NCBI GenBank assembly: GCA_002732845.1
Contig: NVSZ01000037.1
Coordinates: 11,118 to 17,700 of the forward strand
DNA: 6,583 bases
Direction: 5' to 3'
Source: Rhodospirillaceae bacterium
Lineage (GTDB): Bacteria > Pseudomonadota > Alphaproteobacteria > Rhodospirillales > Magnetovibrionaceae
Shown here: positions 1 through 4,877 of the stretch, in pieces
How the letters are laid out: every line of letters begins with the position of its first letter
Numbering within the stretch: position 1 is the first letter of the stretch
The notes under the pieces: model-generated
Seen by the model: only the letters and a program-made list of their open reading frames with translations
The model's database searches: none
Told to the model about the DNA's origin: nothing
Program-made: the position numbers and the translations under genes

Positions 1-1365
1 GCCGTGGGTTTCAACGTTCGCACCGGTGACTATCACGTCTTTAAATCTAAGACCGTGATCTGTGGCGCGGGTGGCGCGTCGAATATCTTTAAGCCGCGTT
101 CCGTGGGTGAAGGTGCTGGCCGTGTTTGGTACGCACCTTGGTCTTCTGGTTCCGCTTATGCGTTGATGATCAACGTTGGCGCGAAGATGACCCAGATGGA
201 AAACCGTATCGTTTTGGCTCGTTTCAAAGACGGTTATGGCCCGGTTGGTGCCTACTTCTTGCACCTCAAGACCTACACACAAAACGCCTATGGTGAAGAG
301 TACGAATCCAATTGGTTCCCCGGCCTGCAAAAAATGGTTGGTAAGGAATACTTGGATCCGGAACTTTCCCATGCAACTCATCGTCCAATTCCGACGTGCT
401 TGCGTAACCACGCAATCATTAACGAAGTGAACGCGGGCCGTGGTCCGATCCACATGGTGACCATGCACTCGTTCCAAGATCCTCACCTAGAAGAAATTGG
501 CTGGCACAACTTCCTTGGTATGACCGTTGGTCAGGCTGTTCTCTGGGCGGCTACGGATGTAGATCCGAAGAACGAAAACCCGGAATTGACCACGTCTGAA
601 CCGTACGTCATGGGTTCCCATGCCACGGGTTGTGGGGCTTGGTGTTCCGGTCCGGAAGACTTGTCTCCGCCTGAATACCAATGGGGCTATAACCGCATGA
701 TGACCGTCGAAGGCCTGTTTGGCGCGGGTGACGCGGTCGGTGGTACACCGCACGCGTTCTCGTCTGGTTCCTTCACCGAAGGTCGTATTGCTGCGAAAGC
801 TGCTTGTAAGTACATCGACGACGGCAAAGCCGAAGGCATTCGTGTTTCTGACGCGACCATCGCTAAGCTGAAGGAAGAAGTCTTTAGGCCGCTAGAACAT
901 TATAAGGTGCACCGTAACGAAATCGTTGCCGGTGATGTTAACCCGCACTATCACAACCCACGTCAAGAACTCGATCGCTTGCAAAAGCTGATGGACGAAT
1001 ACTGTGGTGGCGTGACAGTCAATTACATGACCAACGACAAGCTGTTGAGCATTGGTGTTAAGAAACTCAAAATCATGGAAGAAGATCTTGAGAATATTGG
1101 CGCCAAGGACCTTCACGAATTGTTGCGGGCTTGGGAAGTCAAGCACCGTCATCGTACGTCCGAAGCTGTGATGCAACACACCTTGTTCCGCAAGGAAACA
1201 CGTTGGCCGGGTTACTACTACCGTGGTGATGCCATGAAGTTGGATGACGAAAATTGGCACGTTCTAACCGTGTCACGTCGTGATCCAGAGACCGGCAAAT
1301 ACACCATGGAGAAAGCTCCATTGTATCACTTGGTTGATACAGACGAAGCTGCTGCAGCCGAGTAA
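1..1365 (+). CDS. aprA: Adenylylsulfate (APS) reductase alpha subunit, 3' part (5' end outside window)
   Basis: FAD-bearing subunit of cytoplasmic APS reductase (AprBA). In sulfur oxidizers it converts sulfite plus AMP to APS. The reading frame is open from base 1 (454 codons, TAA at 1363). The GTG at base 4 is internal, not a start. Family members have roughly 620-660 residues, so about 190 N-terminal residues, including the first FAD-binding motif, lie upstream. Fragment residues Trp43, Arg74 (in RFKDGYGPVGA), Leu87 and His207 (in GSHATGCG) match the substrate-pocket residues I recall as Trp234, Arg265, Leu278 and His398 of Archaeoglobus AprA, all at a constant offset of 191. This supports an intact active site. 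GLFGAGDAVGG (238-248) is the C-terminal flavoprotein motif, and ETRWPGYYYRGD (399-410) is a conserved C-terminal signature. aprB usually lies immediately upstream and would be outside the window. Tandem hairpins follow the stop. Identity is very secure; the direction of the reaction is inferred from soeA nearby. Confidence 0.97.
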   Translation, partial: AVGFNVRTGDYHVFKSKTVICGAGGASNIFKPRSVGEGAGRVWYAPWSSGSAYALMINVGAKMTQMENRIVLARFKDGYGPVGAYFLHLKTYTQNAYGEEYESNWFPGLQKMVGKEYLDPELSHATHRPIPTCLRNHAIINEVNAGRGPIHMVTMHSFQDPHLEEIGWHNFLGMTVGQAVLWAATDVDPKNENPELTTSEPYVMGSHATGCGAWCSGPEDLSPPEYQWGYNRMMTVEGLFGAGDAVGGTPHAFSSGSFTEGRIAAKAACKYIDDGKAEGIRVSDATIAKLKEEVFRPLEHYKVHRNEIVAGDVNPHYHNPRQELDRLQKLMDEYCGGVTVNYMTNDKLLSIGVKKLKIMEEDLENIGAKDLHELLRAWEVKHRHRTSEAVMQHTLFRKETRWPGYYYRGDAMKLDDENWHVLTVSRRDPETGKYTMEKAPLYHLVDTDEAAAAE

Positions 1366-1374
1366 TCTTCAAAT

Positions 1375-1407
1375 CCCAGCAGATGTTTATTTTGAACGTC
1401 TGCTGGG
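1375..1407 (+). terminator. Stem-loop just after aprA (no U-tract)
   Basis: CCCAGCAGATGT (1375-1386) pairs with ACGTCTGCTGGG (1396-1407) to give a 12-bp stem with one G-U wobble and a 9-base loop. It begins 9 bases after the aprA stop. It lacks a following T run, so on its own it is more likely a 3'-end stabilizing hairpin for the aprA message than a complete intrinsic terminator. It works in tandem with the next hairpin. Confidence 0.65.
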
Positions 1408-1411
1408 GCTT

Positions 1412-1447
1412 AAAAAAAGATCAGCATTCACGTGTTGATCTTTTTTT
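1412..1447. terminator. Bidirectional Rho-independent terminator after aprA
   Basis: AAAAAAAGATCA (1412-1423) is the exact reverse complement of TGATCTTTTTTT (1436-1447), a 12-bp perfect stem that can extend inward through GCA/TGT. The seven A's on one side and seven T's on the other make a U-tract for transcripts read from either strand. It separates aprA from the downstream 117-aa gene. Confidence 0.85.
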
Positions 1448-1462
1448 ATGCGCCTGTACTAT
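1435..1462 (+). promoter_or_regulatory. Possible promoter for the 117-aa gene and slyD-like unit
   Basis: TTGATC (1435-1440), a 16-base spacer and TACTAT (1457-1462) match four of six positions in each sigma70-type hexamer. The -35 element would lie inside the right arm of the terminator. A promoter is expected here because the terminator isolates the next genes from aprA, but the match is modest. Confidence 0.25.
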
Positions 1463-1478
1463 CTCTTTTTCAATATGA

Positions 1479-1500
1479 CTGAGGACACACTGAGGATACA
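1479..1500 (+). repeat. 11-bp tandem repeat duplicating the ribosome binding site
   Basis: CTGAGGACACA (1479-1489) is followed directly by CTGAGGATACA (1490-1500), identical at 10 of 11 positions. Each copy holds a GAGGA Shine-Dalgarno core. The second copy (1492-1496) is 6 bases before the ATG at 1503 and is the functional-looking site. The first is 17 bases away and would need another role or be a recent duplication. Confidence 0.7.
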
Positions 1501-1502
1501 CC

Positions 1503-1856
1503 ATGAATATTATTGAACTCTCAGATGACGAAATTCTAAACGGTGCCGAGCCCATGTGGACGGAGCTCATTCGGGCTTCCAACGATGGTAAATACGGAAA
1601 ATTTATCCGCAATTTTGACTACAGCCTGACCCAAGGCCTCAACGAAGTCGAAGTCGGACGGCAATTCGCCCACAGCGAACTGACCCGCAGCCTTTCCGAA
1701 GTCTATGATTATCTTGGCATGATCCGCCGTGGTGAACATGTCAGCATTCTGTATCGGGTCAGAAGCACTAAGAAAGAAGGCGAATGGCTCGGCCGCTTGG
1801 TTCTTGGCTATAACGATAAGGATGAGGTCAAGATTTTCGGGGCATCTATTTTCTAA
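1503..1856 (+). CDS. Uncharacterized 117-aa protein next to aprA
   Basis: I do not recognise this protein. It starts at ATG 1503 with a well-placed TGAGGA ribosome site 6 bases upstream and ends with TAA at 1854-1856. It is soluble-looking: no signal peptide, no membrane segment, no cysteine, and many charged residues. The N-terminal half (acidic SDDEIL, then a likely helix around WTELIRASNDGKYGKF, then more helix) is followed by beta-like stretches (VSILYRVRS, EWLGRLVLGYN, VKIFGASIF). This helix-then-sheet order is reminiscent of small alpha+beta folds such as the NTF2/SnoaL-like barrel, but that is only an impression. It sits 20 bases upstream of the SlyD-like gene in the same direction, so the two are probably co-transcribed. 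A sulfur-metabolism accessory role is suggested only by location. Confidence 0.8.
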   Translation: MNIIELSDDEILNGAEPMWTELIRASNDGKYGKFIRNFDYSLTQGLNEVEVGRQFAHSELTRSLSEVYDYLGMIRRGEHVSILYRVRSTKKEGEWLGRLVLGYNDKDEVKIFGASIF

Positions 1857-1876
1857 GAATTTGATGGACGATTGAT

Positions 1877-2386
1877 ATGACAGAAGTAATCCAAGAAAAT
1901 AAGTTCGTAGAACTGACGTATGAAGTGACGGACCAGAAAACGGGCCATCGCCTGAGCTATGTCGAATTCCCTTTGGGCTATGTCCACGGTGCCAGTTCGG
2001 TCATGGCCAGTGCGGTGACGGATGAACTGGAAGGTAAATCGGCGGGTGACGTTATCGAGGTGCCGATTGATTGCAATGCAATTTACGGTCCTCGCGATGA
2101 GGCCCTGGTCTTTACTGACCGCCTTGAAAACGTCCCCGAAGACTACCGCGAAGTCGGCATGACCATCACCATGGAAAATGAAAAGGGCGAGCCCCGTAAC
2201 TTCATCGTGACCCGTATGGACGACAAGACCTTGACCGTCGATGGAAACAACCCGTTGTGCGGTCGTCAAGCGATCTTCAAGCTTGAGGTCATATCTGTGC
2301 GCGATGCCACCGACGAAGAAATCGAAGTCGGCGGTGCGATTGTTGCAGAACCGGATATTGACGCGTCCCTCAAGGTCCCAATCTAG
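1877..2386 (+). CDS. Divergent SlyD/FKBP-type peptidyl-prolyl cis-trans isomerase homologue
   Basis: 169-residue cytoplasmic protein of the SlyD branch of FKBP prolyl isomerases/chaperones. Family features in order are an FKBP half-domain (about 10-71, with YVHG at 35-38, ELEGKSAGD at 50-58 and AIYG at 68-71), an insert-in-flap chaperone domain (about 72-122, with REVGM and ENEKGEPRNFIVT), and the closing FKBP strand VDGNNPLCG (121-129) and FKLEVISVRDAT. It is unusual in the catalytic part. The segment that is typically IPGLEKALEG reads VMASAVTDELEG, losing the conserved Gly, and the usual Asp after strand one is replaced (RLSYVE). The His/Cys-rich nickel-binding tail of SlyD is absent; the C-terminus ends DIDASLKVPI. 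It may be a chaperone-like paralogue with weak isomerase activity. A weak GGA site lies 8 bases before the ATG. It is likely co-transcribed with the 117-aa gene and converges on cpdA. Confidence 0.85.
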   Translation: MTEVIQENKFVELTYEVTDQKTGHRLSYVEFPLGYVHGASSVMASAVTDELEGKSAGDVIEVPIDCNAIYGPRDEALVFTDRLENVPEDYREVGMTITMENEKGEPRNFIVTRMDDKTLTVDGNNPLCGRQAIFKLEVISVRDATDEEIEVGGAIVAEPDIDASLKVPI

Positions 2387-2403
2387 GTTCTGATCCTAAA
2401 CCG

Positions 2404-3180
2404 TTAAGCTTTACGGGCTTCGCTGACAAATCCAGTATCTTTGTTAAAGCGGTGGACCAGATACACCGGGGTGTCGCTCATGGTGGCGGGGTAGCCGTCC
2501 CCAAGGCGCAGGTCTAGCGCCGTGCTGGGCAATGTGCTGGCGGGCGCAGTGGCCACGTGGGATTCATAAAACCGATGGGAATGCCCACAGAATACGCGGA
2601 TCACTTGGGGGTGCGACCTGACAAGTTCTGTCAACTTTTCAACAGGTTCCTGATCGACAAATTGAAATGGATATTTTGACGTTGATATCTCAAAGGGCGG
2701 ATGGTGCATAAACAGCGCCGTTGGCGTGTGTGGGGCTGCGTCTAAGGTTGCCTTTAGGGCCGCCAGACGCTCGTCATTCAAATCACCCATGTTACTGTTA
2801 TCGGCAAGGGTATCGACCGCCACCAAGCGAACCTCGCCTATGGTCTTAGCGTAATGAATAAAGTTGGCATGTTCGGACATATAACCCTCGTCGGCAAACA
2901 CGTCTTTAAGCAGAGCCCGTGAATCCCGATTGCCCGGGGTGATATAGACGGGCATGTTCAGCTCGGCCAAGATTTCGCGGGCCAAAACGTATTCTTCCCG
3001 ACGTGCATGGTGGGTGACGTCGCCGGTATGAATAACCGCGTCGGGTTGAGGATCTAACGTGTTGATATCTTCGACACAACGGCGCAAAAAAACGGCCCGA
3101 GGATGGTTTATGTCCGCCACATCATGGTCTTCGGATGACGCAATTAAATGCGTATCGCTGATTTGCACAAGGATCGTCAT
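2404..3180 (-). CDS. CpdA-like calcineurin-type metallophosphoesterase (class III cyclic nucleotide phosphodiesterase family)
   Basis: 258-residue soluble two-metal phosphoesterase. All metal-site motifs are present in order: D9-T-H11, G-D54-V, G-N84-R-D86, H159-H160-PP, and G-H200-S-H202. This set is typical of the CpdA/Rv0805 group that hydrolyses cyclic nucleotides (3',5'-cAMP) or other phosphodiesters. Length is usual for the group (about 250-310). GNRD replaces the commoner GNHD, a variant that I believe is frequent in this subgroup. No signal peptide is seen, so it should act in the cytoplasm. The start is ATG at 3180-3178 with purine-rich sequence upstream on the minus strand (GATGGGG, 8 bases before the ATG). 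It is transcribed divergently from sat and convergently with the SlyD-like gene (17-base gap). Substrate cannot be assigned from sequence alone, so no symbol is given; a link to sulfur metabolism is not evident beyond position. Confidence 0.88.
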   Translation of the reverse strand: MTILVQISDTHLIASSEDHDVADINHPRAVFLRRCVEDINTLDPQPDAVIHTGDVTHHARREEYVLAREILAELNMPVYITPGNRDSRALLKDVFADEGYMSEHANFIHYAKTIGEVRLVAVDTLADNSNMGDLNDERLAALKATLDAAPHTPTALFMHHPPFEISTSKYPFQFVDQEPVEKLTELVRSHPQVIRVFCGHSHRFYESHVATAPASTLPSTALDLRLGDGYPATMSDTPVYLVHRFNKDTGFVSEARKA

Positions 3181-3204
3181 TCCCTAAACCCCATCGTCAA
3201 ATAC

Positions 3205-3222
3205 CCCTTAAGTCCATAAGGG
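3205..3222. promoter_or_regulatory. Inverted repeat near the cpdA-like start, possible operator
   Basis: CCCTTA (3205-3210) and TAAGGG (3217-3222) form a 6-bp dyad with a 6-base centre, about 25-42 bases upstream of the phosphoesterase ATG. It would overlap the transcription start if the candidate minus-strand promoter is real. No known regulator consensus is recognised. Confidence 0.25.
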
Positions 3223-3251
3223 AATGAAGAGATTTCATACTCTCATGTCAA
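3223..3251 (-). promoter_or_regulatory. Candidate promoter of the phosphoesterase gene
   Basis: On the minus strand a perfect TTGACA (3251-3246) is followed 17 bases later by TTCATT (3228-3223). The -35 is consensus but the -10 matches only three of six positions, so the assignment is tentative. It lies about 45 bases upstream of the gene start. Confidence 0.3.
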
Positions 3252-3255
3252 TTTT

Positions 3256-3273
3256 TTTCATGTGTATATGAAA
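3256..3273. promoter_or_regulatory. TTTCAT-N6-ATGAAA inverted repeat between divergent genes
   Basis: TTTCAT (3256-3261) and ATGAAA (3268-3273) form a symmetric pair, and a third TTTCAT lies at 3233-3238. The sites fall just upstream of both candidate divergent promoters, about 28 bases before the sat -35. A dimeric regulator binding here is possible; the region is very AT-rich, so chance is not excluded. Confidence 0.3.
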
Positions 3274-3300
3274 GAAATTTTATATTCTTGTAAACTAATA

Positions 3301-3329
3301 TTGACGGACAACTCAAATCATTTTTTAAT
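3301..3329 (+). promoter_or_regulatory. sigma70-type promoter of sat
   Basis: TTGACG (3301-3306) and TTTAAT (3324-3329) each match five of six consensus positions and are separated by the ideal 17 bases. Transcription would begin near 3336, giving a leader of about 40 bases with a strong AGGGGGAAG ribosome site (3362-3370) 6 bases before the sat ATG. Confidence 0.6.
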
Positions 3330-3376
3330 GACGCTGGAAGTTTTTTCAAAATAGAAAATTTAGGGGGAAGAAAATT

Positions 3377-4549
3377 ATGTCACAACTCGTACCGCCACAC
3401 GGCGGAGAAGCTCTTAAGCCCTTGTTAATACCCGAATATGAGCGGGCTGATGAGATTGAACATGCTAAAAAGTTAAAATCTTTGACCATGACCAGCCGGG
3501 AAGCATCGGATGTGCTCATGTTGGGCATGGGCGCTTATACACCGCTTGATGGCTTCATGGGAGAAGCCGATTGGCGGTCCGTATCGGTGGATATGAAGCT
3601 CGAAAACGGGCTGTTTTGGCCGATCCCCATTACCTTGTCGTGCACCGAAGAACAGGCTGCAGATTTTGACATCGGCAGCGAAATTGCTCTGATTGATCCG
3701 GACAGCGGTGACATCCTTGCCGTGTTGGATGTGCAAGAAAAATATTCACCCGATAAAGAGCTTGAATGCGAACATGTTTTTCGCACCACCGATGGCGCGC
3801 ACCCCGGTGTGGAAAAAGTCATGGATCAGGGTAATGTTAATTTGGCAGGCATCGTTAAATGTCTTGGCGAAGGCGAATACCCTGATTTGTATCCAGAACT
3901 TTACCTGCGCCCCGAAGAATCCCGGGCGAAATTTGCGGAAAAGGGTTGGACCACGATTTCGGCCTTTCAAACCCGCAACCCCATGCACCGTAGTCATGAA
4001 TACCTGACCAAAATTGCCGTCGAAATTACCGATGGCGTGTTTATTCACCAGGTTTTGGGCAAGCTTAAACCGGGTGATATTCCGGCTAAAGTCAGAACCG
4101 AAGCCATTCAGGCGATGATCGATCATTATTTTGTACCGGGAACGGTTATTCAGGCGGGCTATCCCATCGAAATGCGCTACGCGGGTCCACGCGAAGCTTT
4201 GTTTCATGCTTTGATCCGGCAAAACTTTGGCTGTTCTCATTTGGTTGTTGGACGAGATCATGCGGGCGTTGGGGATTATTATGGTCCGTTTGACGCGCAT
4301 CATATCTTTGACAAGATCGAACCAGACAGCTTGCAAACCCAAGCCTTGAAAATCGATATCACCTTTTATTGTAAAAAATGTCACGGCATGGCCACCGGGC
4401 GCACCTGTCCACATGGTGACGAAAGTCGTTTGAATATTTCCGGCACACGGTTGCGTGAAATGTTCAGCAATCACGAAAAAGTCCCCGCCGAATTCGGGCG
4501 ACCCGAAGTGGTCGAAGTGCTTCAACGCTATTACGACAGTCTGGATTAA
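3377..4549 (+). CDS. sat: Sulfate adenylyltransferase (ATP sulfurylase), dissimilatory type
   Basis: Complete 390-residue homo-oligomeric ATP sulfurylase. In sulfur oxidizers it runs as APS plus pyrophosphate to ATP plus sulfate, completing the APS pathway begun by AprBA. Seen in order: N-terminal PUA-like domain with the signature LVPPHGGEALKPLL (4-17) and YTPLDGFMG; the catalytic loop Q198-TRNP-M-H204-RS-H207, which holds the nucleotidyltransferase HxxH; G292-RDHAGVGDYYG; a zinc-site pattern C332-x2-C335-x8-C344-P-H346 as in bacterial and archaeal dissimilatory enzymes; and SGTRLREM near the end. There is no fused APS kinase domain, and it is unrelated to the CysDN type used for assimilation. 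The start at ATG 3377 is fixed by the strong AGGGGGAAG site and the conserved N-terminal signature. It has its own promoter and is followed by hairpins, so it is probably monocistronic. Confidence 0.97.
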   Translation: MSQLVPPHGGEALKPLLIPEYERADEIEHAKKLKSLTMTSREASDVLMLGMGAYTPLDGFMGEADWRSVSVDMKLENGLFWPIPITLSCTEEQAADFDIGSEIALIDPDSGDILAVLDVQEKYSPDKELECEHVFRTTDGAHPGVEKVMDQGNVNLAGIVKCLGEGEYPDLYPELYLRPEESRAKFAEKGWTTISAFQTRNPMHRSHEYLTKIAVEITDGVFIHQVLGKLKPGDIPAKVRTEAIQAMIDHYFVPGTVIQAGYPIEMRYAGPREALFHALIRQNFGCSHLVVGRDHAGVGDYYGPFDAHHIFDKIEPDSLQTQALKIDITFYCKKCHGMATGRTCPHGDESRLNISGTRLREMFSNHEKVPAEFGRPEVVEVLQRYYDSLD

Positions 4550-4556
4550 GGTTGAG

Positions 4557-4575
4557 GCGAAGACCTTCGTTTTTT
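4557..4575 (+). terminator. Weak intrinsic terminator directly after sat
   Basis: GGCGAA (4557-4562 region) can pair with TTCGTT through a small GACC loop, using two G-U pairs, and runs into six T's (4570-4575). The stem is short, but the T run and position 8 bases after the stop fit a weak terminator backed up by the next hairpin. An alternative pairing is AAGGT (4548-4552) with ACCTT (4563-4567). Confidence 0.4.
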
Positions 4576-4616
4576 CTGAATATTCATCCTATAAATCCTA
4601 AAATAGCTCTCGTGTA

Positions 4617-4660
4617 ATAAGCGCCCCCACAAGCAAATATCAGCTTGTGGGGGCGCTTGT
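4617..4660 (+). terminator. Strong GC-rich hairpin terminator after sat
   Basis: AAGCGCCCCCACAAGC (4619-4634) is the exact reverse complement of GCTTGTGGGGGCGCTT (4643-4658), a 16-bp perfect stem with an 8-base AT-rich loop. It extends by two more pairs (one G-U) to 4617 and 4660. It is followed by TTGTTT, a moderate U-tract. It sits about 70 bases past the sat stop and should insulate sat from soeA. Confidence 0.8.
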
Positions 4661-4690
4661 TTGGGACTTGTCTCACCCTGAGTGGCGCAT

Positions 4691-4737
4691 ATATTTCAGG
4701 TACAGTTCATAATATTTTCAGAGGCTTATAGGCTTAT
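4691..4737 (+). repeat. Two pairs of short direct repeats upstream of soeA
   Basis: ATATTTCAG (4691-4699) recurs as ATATTTTCAG (4712-4721), 21 bases apart start to start, close to two helical turns. GGCTTAT (4723-4729) recurs at 4731-4737, 8 bases apart. They lie 140-190 bases upstream of the soeA ATG and could be activator sites, though AT-richness makes chance repeats likely. Confidence 0.35.
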
Positions 4738-4774
4738 TTTAAACATCCATAAAACGACATATTTGGTGCGTTCT

Positions 4775-4790
4775 GGGAACAATGTTTGCA
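4775..4790 (+). promoter_or_regulatory. Possible sigma54-type promoter of soeA
   Basis: GGGAAC, five bases, then TTGCA (4775-4790) fits the sigma54 pattern TGGCAC-N5-TTGCA at 9 of 11 fixed positions, with the invariant GG (4776-4777) and GC (4788-4789) exactly 10 bases apart. Transcription would begin near 4801. It is an alternative to the sigma70-like site that overlaps just downstream. Confidence 0.3.
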
Positions 4791-4797
4791 AAAAACG

Positions 4798-4828
4798 TTG
4801 ACTTTATGCGGCGGAATGTGTCTTTTAT
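4798..4828 (+). promoter_or_regulatory. Possible sigma70-type promoter of soeA
   Basis: TTGACT (4798-4803) is a good -35 match, but the best -10 (TTTTAT, 4823-4828) is 19 bases away, longer than ideal, so the promoter would be weak or activator-dependent. Confidence 0.25.
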
Positions 4829-4877
4829 ATTAGTAACTGTAAATATTCAAAAAAAATAAAATTAGGGTGCTTCATTT

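Larger units (their letters stand above)
4550..4877. other. 328-base intergenic region between sat and soeA
   Basis: No gene is supported here. The first third holds two hairpins ending the sat message and a 10-base palindrome TGAATATTCA (4577-4586). The rest is AT-rich leader with two pairs of short direct repeats, candidate promoter elements and the soeA ribosome site AGGGTG (4864-4869). No tRNA, riboswitch or small-RNA family is recognised. Confidence 0.7.

Noticed and set aside
4..1365. GTG at base 4 as the aprA start
   Set aside because: The protein begins well inside the known AprA sequence, so the gene is cut by the window edge and the GTG encodes an internal valine.
1475..1516. 13-codon upstream open frame overlapping the start of the 117-aa gene
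   Set aside because: No ribosome site precedes its ATG and such short frames occur by chance; a leader-peptide role cannot be supported.
3746..4525. Long minus-strand open frame (259 codons) opposite sat
   Set aside because: It is antisense to a clearly recognisable sat, has low-complexity basic/aromatic composition typical of antisense translation, and shows no family motif.
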